Of a stretch of 61,225 nt of DNA, positions 22,791 to 32,035 are shown one piece after another. A program made the position numbers and the translations under genes. Numbering within the stretch: position 1 is the first letter of the stretch; each line of letters starts with the position of its first letter. A model generated the notes under the pieces. The model was given only the letters and a program-made list of their open reading frames with translations. It ran no database searches and had not been told where the DNA came from. The DNA comes from a virus. The DNA is taken from the IMG/VR virus record IMGVR_UViG_3300047445_000109, positions 1 to 61,225 of that record; one strand, written 5' to 3'.

Positions 22791-23606
22791 ATGGCAGGCC
22801 CAGGTAAAAACTACGTGCTCGGTAAGGGCAAACTGTACTTCGATATGATCGAGCCGGGCAAGACGGTCGGCATCGGCGAGCGCTACTTCGGCAACACCCC
22901 GGAGCTGTCGTCCGCCCAATCGCAAGACACGCTCGATCACATCGACGCCGACCAAGGCATGAACGTGAAGGACGAACAGGTCACGATCTCCAACGACATG
23001 ACCTTGACCTTCGCGTCCGACAACATCGAGCCGGACAACTTCGCCCTGTGGTACGGCGGCGACGTTGACAAGATGACCGTGGCCGCCGCGCCCGGCATCA
23101 CCGATCCTAACCAGATCACCCTGAAGCGCGGCCTGTGGTATCAGGTCGGCGTGGACGCGGACACTCCATCCGGCACCCGCAACATCAGCAACGTGGTCAT
23201 CTCCAAGGTCGTGCCGCCAGTCCCACCGGCAACCGATCCGACCCTGGCCCCGATCACGAACGCGAACAACGTGGACGTTGATCTGGTACGTGGCCGCATC
23301 TACATCGAGCCGGATGCTCCCGATCTGGTCGATGGCGATGTGCTGTCCGTGACCTACGACCAGGGCGGCATCACCCGCACCGTGATCGTCTCGAAGGGCA
23401 AGGAAATCCGTGGTGCGCTGCGCTACATCGCGGACAATCCTGTCGGCCCGAACAGCGACCACTTCTGGCCGTATGTGAAGCTGACCCCGAACGGCGACTT
23501 CGCGCTGAAGGGTGACACTTGGCAGCAGATGTCGTTCACCGCCGAAGTGCTGAAGAAGGACGGCACCACCGAGCGTCTGTACATCGACGGCGTTGCTGCA
23601 CCTTAA
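22791..23606 (+). CDS. Major tail tube protein
   Basis: The 271-residue protein opens GPGKNYVLGKGKLYFD and is beta-rich, with tail-tube-like core segments (DEQVTISNDMTLTFASDNIEP) and a C-terminal strand region with a possible surface insertion around residues 130-190. It sits between the terminator and the frameshifted chaperone genes, where the main tube subunit is encoded. A perfect AAAGGAGAA fits strong expression. Confidence 0.82.
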   Translation: MAGPGKNYVLGKGKLYFDMIEPGKTVGIGERYFGNTPELSSAQSQDTLDHIDADQGMNVKDEQVTISNDMTLTFASDNIEPDNFALWYGGDVDKMTVAAAPGITDPNQITLKRGLWYQVGVDADTPSGTRNISNVVISKVVPPVPPATDPTLAPITNANNVDVDLVRGRIYIEPDAPDLVDGDVLSVTYDQGGITRTVIVSKGKEIRGALRYIADNPVGPNSDHFWPYVKLTPNGDFALKGDTWQQMSFTAEVLKKDGTTERLYIDGVAAP

Positions 23607-23627
23607 ACCATAACAAGGAGAACCCGA

Positions 23628-24062
23628 ATGTCACTCATGGACTTTGTAGTACCGAAGACCACGGTGACGTTCGGGGCCGCAACCGTAGATGTACGCGGTG
23701 TGGCCCTGGACGACATCACCTTCCTGCTGCGCGATCACCTCGTCGAAGTCAACCGCCTGATGGCGATGTACGAAGACGAAGAGAAGCGCAAAACTGCAAT
23801 CGCACAAGCGGCCACGTTCGCGGTGACGCTGATCTCCGAAGCACCGGAGCTGTGCCACCTGCTGATCGCACGCTGCGCCGACGAAGCCGTCACGCCAGAA
23901 GTGATCGCCCATGTCGCCACCTTCCCGCTCGGCCTGCAAGTCGAACTGGTGCAAGCGATCTGGACGCTCACCGTTGAAGAAGCGGGCGGCGCAAAAAAGT
24001 TGATCGACAAGTTTATGGGTCTGGTGACTCAGGTTCGTCCGGCGACGCTGACCGGGGGCTAG
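23628..24062 (+). CDS. Tail assembly chaperone, gpG-like
   Basis: The 144-residue helical protein follows the tube gene and precedes the tape measure, where lambda gpG lies. Near its 3' end is an in-frame slippery heptamer A AAA AAG (23993-23999), so some ribosomes shift to -1 and make the longer gpG-T fusion. The chaperone coats the tape measure and recruits tube subunits. ACAAGGAGAA precedes the start. Confidence 0.85.
   Translation: MSLMDFVVPKTTVTFGAATVDVRGVALDDITFLLRDHLVEVNRLMAMYEDEEKRKTAIAQAATFAVTLISEAPELCHLLIARCADEAVTPEVIAHVATFPLGLQVELVQAIWTLTVEEAGGAKKLIDKFMGLVTQVRPATLTGG
23993..23999 (+). other. Programmed -1 ribosomal frameshift site (A AAA AAG)
   Basis: The heptamer is in the correct phase (GCA AAA AAG in the zero frame), is the same as the E. 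coli dnaX slippery sequence, and the -1 frame is open from here to TAA 24317-24319 with no intervening stop. That is the arrangement found in lambda-like G/T genes. Confidence 0.88.
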
Positions 24063-24319
24063 AACACCTTTCACGCGCAGAGCGATTCCACAGGTCGCTC
24101 CGCGTGACTGCAAGCCTGCTTCTCTCTGAGGGGCATCGCTTCGCAAGCCGATATCCCTTGTCGAAACTGTGGTACGAAGCTGATCTAGTTCGTGAACGCA
24201 TCAACCGCAACTACGTCACCGAAGTAACCATCCTCTCTACTGTCATGTCCACGCGATACGGTGGCCGGGCAGCAGGCAAAACAATCTCCGACCTCATCCG
24301 AAAGCTCCAAAATGGCTAA
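23999..24319 (+). CDS. gpT-like extension made by -1 frameshift
   Basis: This frame is read only as the C-terminal part of a fusion: 124 residues of the upstream chaperone followed by 106 residues in the -1 frame. The extension begins with a Gly/Ser/Asp-rich linker and ends with a folded basic region (SKLWYEADLVRERINRNYVTEV ... KTISDLIRKL). An ATG-free start and the absence of a ribosome site argue against independent translation; a GTG at 24104 within it is unlikely to be the true start. It overlaps the tape measure start by eight bases. Confidence 0.82.
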   Translation, partial: VDRQVYGSGDSGSSGDADRGLEHLSRAERFHRSLRVTASLLLSEGHRFASRYPLSKLWYEADLVRERINRNYVTEVTILSTVMSTRYGGRAAGKTISDLIRKLQNG

Positions 24320-27300
24320 TCAAACTCAAGACGTTGAACTGCGGATTCGGGCGACAAACTACTCCAAGAAGACGACCAGTGAAGTAGCGGACTCCCTGAA
24401 AGAACTCGCCAAGGCACAGGAAGCGCAACGGGCCGCCGCCGAAAAAGGCGAGGCGACCGTGGCCGACCTTGAGAAGAGTTACACCCGAATGGAGAGCGCT
24501 GTGAAGGCGCTCTTGTCGCAACAGGCTCTCATCAAATTCTTCGAGGCGCAGTCGCAAGCCCTGGCCGACACCGAGGCCCGGCTTGAAGCAGCGCGCAAGG
24601 CGCAGAAGGACTACGCCGACGCGCTCGACCCAGCGGCCAAGCGCACGAAGGAGCAGACCGCAGAACTGAAGCGACTGGCGAAGGAAGTCTCCAATTCGGA
24701 GAAGGCGTTGGATCGCATCTCGGCCAGCGTGAACACCACGACTGGCCGGATGGACGCCTTCGGCATCAAAGCTGCGACCGTGGCCGACAGCCAGCGCACC
24801 ATCGCCGAAGCCGTCGATCTGGCGAACAAGTCGCTCGCCAAACAGGAGGCCGCGATTGACGGCACCGACGCCGCAGCGAAGAGCCGCCGTGACGCGCAGG
24901 CCCGCCTGGAAGAGCGTCAGGCCCAGGTGAAGGCCGAAGTCATCTTCAACAACGCCGTGCGCGCCGCAGCCGCAGCGCAAGAGGCAGAGGCCCGCGCAGC
25001 GCGTGAGAGCGCCGACGCGGCCCGTATGCGCGACGTGCAGCACGAAGCAGACATGGAGGCGCTGTTCACCCGCGAAGCGAACAAGCGCACCGCCGCAGTC
25101 GAGAAGCAGGCCAAGGCCATGCGCGACGCCGCCGACGCCGCCGAGCGCCAGATGCGTGCATCCGGCAGCACCGCCGCAGCAGGCACCGGCCCGGTGTCCA
25201 CGCCGTCCGTGCGCCAACAGGTGCAGGACATCGCCGAACCGAACGCCGCAGCGCTGCGCACCGTCAACGGACTGGCCGACGCCATGGGTCGCCTGGAAGC
25301 CCGCGTGTCCGCCGTGCGCGGCCCGGTGCGCGACTATCGCGGCGCGGTGCAAGAGGCCGCAGCGGCGCAACGCTCGCTCGCCCAGGTCGCAGGCCAGATC
25401 GACACCTTCAACGCGCAGATCGCGGCGATCCGCCAAGCCCGCGCCGAATACGCGACCGCACGCGCAGCGGTGGCCGCCCTGGTCAGGGAAATGCGATCCG
25501 GCGCTGCTGGCGACGATGTGACCACGCGCCTCGCCCGCGCACAGAACACGCTCGACCGATCCGCCGCATCGTTCAACGCGCTGTCGGGCCGCGCCCGTGA
25601 GACGCAGGCCGCGCTGCGCGCCGCAGGCGTGGACACCCGCAACCTGGGCGACGCGCAAGAGCGACTGGTGGCCGAGGCGGGCCGTGGCGCGAACGCGATG
25701 AACCAGCTCGCCGAGCAGGTGCGCCGGTACGGCCAAGCGAACAACGACGCGAACGAAGGTGGCCGCACCACCTTGTCCTTCTTCCAGCGTATGCGCGGCG
25801 AGCTGCTGTCGCTGGTCGCAACCTACGTCGGCCTGCAAGCGACGATTGGCCTGGGCGGCAAGGTGATCGACACCTTCAACGAGAACCAGGGGATCATGTC
25901 CCGGCTGCTGGTCGAGAACCAGGGCAACGCGAAACTGGCGGGCGACGAATTCAAATACCTGCAAGAGCAGGCCGACCGCATCGGCGTCAACTTCGCCAAG
26001 ACCGCACCGGCATTCGCCAAGTTCGCCATCTCGGCGAAGCAGGCGGGCATGAACACGCAAGAGACGCGCTTCATCTTCGAGAACTTCGCCAAGACCGCCG
26101 CGACGCTGAACCTGACCGGCGCTGACACCGAGCGCGTGTTCAAGGCCATCGAGCAGATGTTCAACAAGGGCAAAGTGCAGGCCGAGGAACTGACGCAACA
26201 GCTCGGCGACGTGCTGCCGGGCGCGGTGCAGATTTTCGCCAAGGCGCAAGGCGTGAGCGTCGAAGAGTTCCAGAAGATGATGGAGAAGGGTCAGGTCGGC
26301 GCGAACATCCTTGTGGCCGTGGCCCGCCAGCTCGGCGATGCGTATGCGGGCGTGAACGACGGCACCGTGAAACTGGCCGCCGCCCAGGCGCGCTTCGAGA
26401 ACGCGATCAACCGCTTCCTGACCGACATCGGCAACAGCGGCTTTATCGACGCCTACCAGGGCTTGCTGGATCGCCTGACGACCTTCCTGAACGACGGCAG
26501 CGCGGGCAAGCTGGGCAAGGCCATCGCTGACGGCCTCACGCTCGCCATCAACGCGATTCAGATTTTCGTGGACAACCTCGACACGATCAAGACCGTGATG
26601 ATCGCCATCCTGGGCCTGAAGTTCCTGTCGTTCCTGACCACGCTGCCGACGCTGTTCAGCGCCGCCATCGCACCGATGGTCGCCTGGAATGCGCAGATGA
26701 TCGCAATGAACGCACAGCTCGGCGCGTTCACGGCGGCCAGCGCGATTGCAGGCACGGGCGCTACCGGCTTCGCGGCGCTGTTGGCCCGCCTCGCGCCCGC
26801 CATCATGAGCGTCGGCACGGCGCTGCTGTTCGTCGCACGCGCACTGCCGGTGATCGGTGCGGCCATCGCCGCGTATCAGGTCACGACCGCGATCCTCGAC
26901 AAGCTGGACGACAACGTGCGCCAGCGCGTAGTGAAGTCGATCAGCGCGACCGACAAGGCCGTGGCCGATGCACAGAAGGCCGCTGACGCCCGCGATAAGG
27001 CCCGTGGCACCGCGAAGGAGGCCGAGACGCAGAAAGAGTACGACCGCCTGCGCACCATCGCTGTGAACTCGATTAACGCGCAGAGCAAGGCCGTGCAAGA
27101 GGCGAAAGACAAAGGCGTCGATCTGACCTCGATCATCAAACCGAAGCAAGCGCCCGCCGAAGCGACCGCCGACCCTGGCGATCTGCACAGCGAGCAGAAC
27201 GCGCTGCGTGCGCTGAAGGGCGAGCTGGCGAAGGAGGACGCGAAGCTGGACGCCTCGATCAAGAACCAACGCCTGAAGTCGGCGAAGGAGGAACTGAACG

Positions 27301-28976
27301 AGCGCCTGAAGATCGTGGACGAAGAGTACGCGCAGCGCCGTGACGCGGCCAAAGCCTTCTACAAGGATCAGGCCAACCTGACCGCCGCGCTGACCGAGAT
27401 CGACCAGCGTGCGAGCAAGGCGCGACTGGCCGAGACGATGAAGTTCAACAACGAGCAGGCCAAGCTGGGCAAGGCCGACGCCGACCGCCGCGAGAAGCTG
27501 GCCGCCGACCTGACCGCGCAGATTTTCGACTTGCAGGCAAAGCTGGCGAAGGACTTGGCGCAGCAGAAGGGCTTGCAGATTCCGATTGAGGATCAACTGA
27601 AAGCCGCCGAAGACGCGGTGCAGAAGACCTTCACCGAGATCGAAAAGAAAATCCGCGAGCTGGGCAAGACCGGCCCGCAAGGTGCGGCCATGGCGAAGAC
27701 AATGCTGGCGCAGCTCGACCCGCTGAAGGATCAGGCCAAGCAGATCGCGGCCACGAACGTGTACCGCGAGCGCGCCAACGAGTTGAACGACGCCTTCACG
27801 AAGAAGCAGGAAATCCAGAAGATTCAACTGGACGAGATCAACGCCAAGTACGAGCAGGGTCAGATCACGCTGACCCAGCGCACCGACGAGATGAACCGCG
27901 TGGTGCAGGAAACCGGCCCGGCGCTGGAAGCCGCTGGTCAGACTGCCCTGGACTTCCTCGAAAAGTCCCGCGCCATGCTCGACCCGGTGATGTACGAGCG
28001 CATGACTGCCGCGATCAAGAACGGCGTGACGAAGGCCAACGTGGACGCCACCGTGGCCGCGAACAACTACGCGCTCACGCAGACCAACCTGAACACCGTG
28101 TTGCAGCAGCAGGCCCGCGACATCGAGCGGATCGACACCATGCGCAAGCTGGGCATGATCTCGTCGGAAGAGCAGGCCGCCATGCTGAACCAGTCGCAGG
28201 ACGAGTATCAGCAGAAGATTCTGTCGATCACGCAATCGCTGCAAGACCAATTGCAGGTGCAGTACGACCTGGGCGTGATCAGCCAAGAATCGTATCAGCG
28301 GCAGAAGGACGGCATCGACCAACTGATCTTGTCCACGTCGAACGCGCAGCAGGTGACAACGCAGCTCGAAGACACCATCGTCAACTCGCTGGCGCAGAAC
28401 GGCCTCACCGCGTTCGAGAAACTTGGCGAGGCGATTGGCCGTGTCGCAACCGGCGCGGACAGCATCGGCAAAGGCTTCCGCAATGCGCTGACTGCCGTGG
28501 GCCAGTTCTTCGCTTCCCTGCTGCGCGACATTGCGTTGGCAATCGCCAAGCAGCTCATCCTGAACGCCATCGCGTCCTGGGGCGGCGGCATCGGCGCGGG
28601 CGCTGTGAAGCTGGGCGGCGTGGCCGCAGGCACGAACCACAACGGCGGTATCGCGGGCATCAACACCACCACGACCCGTCGCGTCGATCCTGCGATCTTC
28701 TCGACCGCAGCGCGCTATCACACGGGCGGCGTGGCCGGTTTGCAGCCGGACGAGGTGCCAGCGATCTTGCAGAAGGGTGAAGAGGTGCTGACCCGCGACG
28801 ACCCGCGCAACCGTGCGAACGGCGGCTTGGCTGGCGACAGCGGTGCAGGCATCCGCATGGTGCTGGTCGATGACCGCAGCTCTGTGCCGGAAGCGATGTC
28901 CGGCAGTGACGGCGACCGCGTGATCGTCCAGGCCATCCGCCGCAACGCCGCGTCCATCAAACAAATGATCAAGTAA
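24312..28976 (+). CDS. Tape measure protein
   Basis: The 1554-residue protein is the longest in the window, as expected for a tape measure that sets tail length. ATG 24312 overlaps the end of the gpT frame, implying coupling. Order of regions: coiled-coil, Ala/Glu/Lys-rich N-terminus (1-480); the conserved tape-measure domain (about 500-720, containing QADRIGVNFAKTAPAFAKFA); a hydrophobic membrane-active stretch (about 760-870); a second long coiled coil (about 900-1380); and a Gly-rich C-terminus. Length suggests a tail over 200 nm by the usual 1.5 angstrom per residue rule. Confidence 0.95.
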   Translation: MANQTQDVELRIRATNYSKKTTSEVADSLKELAKAQEAQRAAAEKGEATVADLEKSYTRMESAVKALLSQQALIKFFEAQSQALADTEARLEAARKAQKDYADALDPAAKRTKEQTAELKRLAKEVSNSEKALDRISASVNTTTGRMDAFGIKAATVADSQRTIAEAVDLANKSLAKQEAAIDGTDAAAKSRRDAQARLEERQAQVKAEVIFNNAVRAAAAAQEAEARAARESADAARMRDVQHEADMEALFTREANKRTAAVEKQAKAMRDAADAAERQMRASGSTAAAGTGPVSTPSVRQQVQDIAEPNAAALRTVNGLADAMGRLEARVSAVRGPVRDYRGAVQEAAAAQRSLAQVAGQIDTFNAQIAAIRQARAEYATARAAVAALVREMRSGAAGDDVTTRLARAQNTLDRSAASFNALSGRARETQAALRAAGVDTRNLGDAQERLVAEAGRGANAMNQLAEQVRRYGQANNDANEGGRTTLSFFQRMRGELLSLVATYVGLQATIGLGGKVIDTFNENQGIMSRLLVENQGNAKLAGDEFKYLQEQADRIGVNFAKTAPAFAKFAISAKQAGMNTQETRFIFENFAKTAATLNLTGADTERVFKAIEQMFNKGKVQAEELTQQLGDVLPGAVQIFAKAQGVSVEEFQKMMEKGQVGANILVAVARQLGDAYAGVNDGTVKLAAAQARFENAINRFLTDIGNSGFIDAYQGLLDRLTTFLNDGSAGKLGKAIADGLTLAINAIQIFVDNLDTIKTVMIAILGLKFLSFLTTLPTLFSAAIAPMVAWNAQMIAMNAQLGAFTAASAIAGTGATGFAALLARLAPAIMSVGTALLFVARALPVIGAAIAAYQVTTAILDKLDDNVRQRVVKSISATDKAVADAQKAADARDKARGTAKEAETQKEYDRLRTIAVNSINAQSKAVQEAKDKGVDLTSIIKPKQAPAEATADPGDLHSEQNALRALKGELAKEDAKLDASIKNQRLKSAKEELNERLKIVDEEYAQRRDAAKAFYKDQANLTAALTEIDQRASKARLAETMKFNNEQAKLGKADADRREKLAADLTAQIFDLQAKLAKDLAQQKGLQIPIEDQLKAAEDAVQKTFTEIEKKIRELGKTGPQGAAMAKTMLAQLDPLKDQAKQIAATNVYRERANELNDAFTKKQEIQKIQLDEINAKYEQGQITLTQRTDEMNRVVQETGPALEAAGQTALDFLEKSRAMLDPVMYERMTAAIKNGVTKANVDATVAANNYALTQTNLNTVLQQQARDIERIDTMRKLGMISSEEQAAMLNQSQDEYQQKILSITQSLQDQLQVQYDLGVISQESYQRQKDGIDQLILSTSNAQQVTTQLEDTIVNSLAQNGLTAFEKLGEAIGRVATGADSIGKGFRNALTAVGQFFASLLRDIALAIAKQLILNAIASWGGGIGAGAVKLGGVAAGTNHNGGIAGINTTTTRRVDPAIFSTAARYHTGGVAGLQPDEVPAILQKGEEVLTRDDPRNRANGGLAGDSGAGIRMVLVDDRSSVPEAMSGSDGDRVIVQAIRRNAASIKQMIK

Positions 28977-28985
28977 GAGGAAGAC

Positions 28986-30692
28986 ATGACCCTTCGTACA
29001 CCATTCGACTTTGCGATTGACCCGCCACCTGCCGATGGCGAGAAGCGGGTCGCGCCGACCGATCCAATCGACGCGGCGCTGGGCGATCACACCTACTATA
29101 TGTCGCGCCGGTTCTACTTCGAGGACGGCAACTACACGCTCACGATTGACGCCGACGACGCCGCGACGCTGTGGATCGGCACCGTGCAGCTCAACTCGCG
29201 CATCGTGGCCTCCACGCAGCTCGGCTCGCCAACGACGGCGTTCCTGAATATCCCGCAGGGCGACTACCGCCTGGACGTGATCCTTCAGAACATCCCGGCG
29301 AGCACGCCGTCGTACTTCACGCTCGTCATCAAGCGCGGCGACGAGATCATCTATTCGTCGGCACGCGAGGGCTGGCTGCTGGACGACTCGGCGATCAGCG
29401 ATGACGATCTGCCGCCGCCAGCGGACTACAGGTTTTCGCTTCCGATGTTCACGACGCTCCCGAACTGGCAGAACGGAGTGACCGAGCGCCTGTCGTGGAT
29501 GACCGACGTGCTGGAAAGCGAGAACGGTTCGGAGCAGCGCCGCAGCGTGCGCCGCAATGCGCGTCGCCAGTTCGAGGCGGGCTTCATGCGTCAGCTCTCG
29601 CACCGCAACCGCCTGGACGACTTCTTCGTGGGCCTGGGCAGCGCGGAGTTCATGCTGCCGCTGTGGCACGAGGCGGTGCACATGAACGAGGGCATCGACA
29701 TGGAGGCGAGCGGCGTGGCCTTCCCTGACGGCGAGCTGGAATACCGCGAGTTCTACAAGGACGATCTGGTGTTCGTCAACAACGGCAACCCGGACGACTA
29801 CGACATCCTGCAAGTCGGCGACGTGGACTACGCGAACAGCCGCTTCTCGTGGAAGTTCCCGCCGCCGCGTCCGTGGCCGATTGGCACGCGCATCTATCCA
29901 ATGCGCACTGCGCGCCTGCTGACGCCACCACGCATGTCGAACATCACGGACACCGTGAGCACCGCCCAGGTGCAGTTCGATCTGTCGGAGCCATACAAGA
30001 TCGCGGCCAACTTCGGCGCGACTGCTGGCGGCGAACCGTTCTTCGCGTTCTCGCCGGATCGCGCCACCACGCTCGACGTGAGCTACGGGCGCAAGAGCTT
30101 CACGCTGGACAACACGAGCGGCGTGCCGATCACGACCGACCATGGCCGCTTCACAAACGTCATCGTGCAATCGAAGTACCGCCTGTTCGGTCGCATCAAC
30201 GCGACCAAGCTGCGCCAGTTCTTCCAGGCCGCCCGTGGCCGCGCCGTGCACTTCTTCGCGCCGACCTTCATGCAGGACGTGTACGTGGTCGATGACGAGC
30301 TTCCGCTGAACGCGCAAGAGATCATCATCGAGCCGCAGGGATTCTATGACTACATGCTGCGCCCACAGCCGATCCGCATCCAGCTCGCCTTCCAGTTCTA
30401 CGACGGCAGGCCGAGCGTGTACACGACGATTACCGGCGTGGAGCCGATCTACAAGAAGGACGCGGACGGCTCGAACTCGACGCCGTTGCAGACCGTGGCC
30501 GAGAAGCTGTCCATCGACCCGGCGCTGCCCGCGATTGCGATGAAGGATGTGAAGCGTGTTAGCTTTGTGGCCGAGTCGCGGTTCGATCAGGACACCTTCG
30601 AGATTCAGCACCACTCCAATCAACAGAGCGTCATCGACGTATCCATCGTCATGAAGCAAGCATTCAATCCACGCATCGGGACACCAGCATGA
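28986..30692 (+). CDS. Distal tail/tip protein with PA14-like N-terminus
   Basis: The 568-residue protein follows the tape measure, where distal tail (gpM-like) proteins lie. Residues about 30-130 look like a PA14-type beta-sandwich (FYFEDGNYTLTIDADDAATLWIG, then GDYRLDVILQN), a fold often binding carbohydrate. The rest is beta-rich with a conserved-looking region around LPNWQNGVTERLSWMTDVL. It overlaps the next gene by four bases. The distal-tail role is inferred from order. Confidence 0.6.
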   Translation: MTLRTPFDFAIDPPPADGEKRVAPTDPIDAALGDHTYYMSRRFYFEDGNYTLTIDADDAATLWIGTVQLNSRIVASTQLGSPTTAFLNIPQGDYRLDVILQNIPASTPSYFTLVIKRGDEIIYSSAREGWLLDDSAISDDDLPPPADYRFSLPMFTTLPNWQNGVTERLSWMTDVLESENGSEQRRSVRRNARRQFEAGFMRQLSHRNRLDDFFVGLGSAEFMLPLWHEAVHMNEGIDMEASGVAFPDGELEYREFYKDDLVFVNNGNPDDYDILQVGDVDYANSRFSWKFPPPRPWPIGTRIYPMRTARLLTPPRMSNITDTVSTAQVQFDLSEPYKIAANFGATAGGEPFFAFSPDRATTLDVSYGRKSFTLDNTSGVPITTDHGRFTNVIVQSKYRLFGRINATKLRQFFQAARGRAVHFFAPTFMQDVYVVDDELPLNAQEIIIEPQGFYDYMLRPQPIRIQLAFQFYDGRPSVYTTITGVEPIYKKDADGSNSTPLQTVAEKLSIDPALPAIAMKDVKRVSFVAESRFDQDTFEIQHHSNQQSVIDVSIVMKQAFNPRIGTPA

Positions 30693-31507
30693 CCTTCAAT
30701 ACTATCGAGAGCAGCAACGACCAGGGGCGGCCGATTTTCCTCTACGCTTTCAGCCTGGGGTCGGCCACGTGGCGCTACACGTCTTCCGACGAGGACGTGG
30801 AAGTGAACGGCTACAAGTGGACGGCCCTGCCCATCAGCGACGACGGCGTGAAGCTGACCGGCGAGGCGCAAACCGACGTGATGAACATCACCGCGCCCGC
30901 CCGCATCGCGCCAGTGCAGATGTTCATCAGCACGCCGCCGTCGCAACCGATCATGGTCAACATCTTCCACTACCACGAAGGCGACGCCGAGGCCGTCCTG
31001 GGCTACATGGGCGAGCTGATCCAAGTCGGCCAGCCTGACCCCGGCAAGGCCACGCTGACGTGCGATGCGATTGGCGCGTCCATGCAGCGCGACGGCCTGC
31101 GCCTGGGCTGGCAGCGCACTTGCCCCTACGCGCTGTACGACGCGCTCACCTGCCGGGCGGACAAGACTGCAAACGGGATCGCCTGCAAGGTGTACGACGT
31201 GACAGGGAATAACGTCACCTTCCAAGGCATCGACGATCTCGAAGACGACGTGCTGGCAGGCGGGTTTATCGAGTGGACGCATCCGGTGCGTGGACTGGAA
31301 TACAGGGGTATCGAAACGCAAAAGGGTAGCGTGGTCGGAATGTTCGGTTTGGCCGATGATCTATACTACGGCCTCGAAGTCACTGCATACCCTGGCTGCG
31401 ACCGACGCTGGGGAACGTGTCAGACAAAATTCAACAACCTTCCAAACTACGGCGGCGTACCGGATATGCCCGGCAAGTCGCCGTTCGATGGCAATCCAGT
31501 CTTCTAG
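30689..31507 (+). CDS. Minor tail protein, DUF2163/BR0599 (gpL-like) with four Cys
   Basis: The 272-residue protein has an N-terminal beta-rich DUF2163-like part and a C-terminal BR0599-type end with clustered cysteines: C in WQRTCPYALYDALTCRA and in YPGCDRRWGTCQTKFNNLPNYGG. The same arrangement in lambda gpL-type tip proteins holds a metal or Fe-S cluster; I infer it here. It joins the distal tail to the hub. ATGA overlap with the preceding gene. Confidence 0.8.
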   Translation: MTFNTIESSNDQGRPIFLYAFSLGSATWRYTSSDEDVEVNGYKWTALPISDDGVKLTGEAQTDVMNITAPARIAPVQMFISTPPSQPIMVNIFHYHEGDAEAVLGYMGELIQVGQPDPGKATLTCDAIGASMQRDGLRLGWQRTCPYALYDALTCRADKTANGIACKVYDVTGNNVTFQGIDDLEDDVLAGGFIEWTHPVRGLEYRGIETQKGSVVGMFGLADDLYYGLEVTAYPGCDRRWGTCQTKFNNLPNYGGVPDMPGKSPFDGNPVF

Positions 31508-31517
31508 GAGAACAACC

Positions 31518-31826
31518 ATGATCGGCTTTCTGACTCGCCAGCTTATCGGCTTCGGTCGCATGATGCTGATGTATAGCCTGATGGGCGTGATGGGCTGGGA
31601 CGATGCGCTGTACCTGATCATCGCCTCGATCATCATCAACCTCGCGCTTGCACCGAAACAGCAGCAGCCGCAGCCCACCGCATTCAAAGACATCGACTTC
31701 CCGCAGGCCGACGAAGGCACGCCGCAGTGCGTGGTGTTCGGCGACTGCTGGATCAGCGATTGGACGGTGCTCGCGGTCGGCAACTACCGCGTGACCGAGA
31801 TTCACGCTGGCGGGGGCAAGAAGTGA
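31518..31826 (+). CDS. Small tail-tip assembly protein with hydrophobic N-terminus
   Basis: I chose ATG 31518 with TAGGAG upstream. The 102-residue protein has a hydrophobic N-terminal half (about residues 5-48, two possible membrane-like segments) and a hydrophilic C-terminus with VVFGDCWISDWTVLAVGNYRVTE. Small proteins of this kind stand before the hub gene in many siphoviruses (gpI/K position). The hydrophobic part may reside inside the hub and act at DNA entry; that is inference. Confidence 0.6.
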   Translation: MIGFLTRQLIGFGRMMLMYSLMGVMGWDDALYLIIASIIINLALAPKQQQPQPTAFKDIDFPQADEGTPQCVVFGDCWISDWTVLAVGNYRVTEIHAGGGKK

Positions 31827-32035
31827 TCGTGACCATCCAAGACATCCGCGAGGCGGGCTTCTGTGCTCGCGGTGCGCGGGCCTGGGCCAACCAGCACGGC
31901 TACGACTTCCGCGACTTCCTGCAAAACGGAATGCCGGTCGAGAAAATGGAATCGTATGGCGACCACTTCTGCATGACCGTGGCCGCATACGTCCGCAACA
32001 AAAACAAAGAGGTGAGCAATGGGCAAAAAGGGTAG
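31823..32035 (+). CDS. Small tail-tip accessory protein, 70 aa
   Basis: The start is GTG 31823, overlapping the previous stop (GTGA), which gives 70 residues; the longer frame upstream lies inside the preceding gene. The pattern TIQDIREAGFCARGARAWANQHGYDFRDFLQNGMPVEKME is a compact helical protein of a kind I recall as commonly preceding hub proteins in similar phages, without a proven role. It overlaps the hub gene by 17 bp. Confidence 0.7.
   Translation: MIVTIQDIREAGFCARGARAWANQHGYDFRDFLQNGMPVEKMESYGDHFCMTVAAYVRNKNKEVSNGQKG

Noticed and set aside
24294-30659. A very long open frame on the minus strand across the tape measure and distal tail genes (over 2000 codons)
   Set aside because: It is a shadow of GC-rich codon use in the plus-strand genes. 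The translation is low-complexity His/Arg/Leu/Val with no ribosome site, and the plus-strand genes there have clear families.
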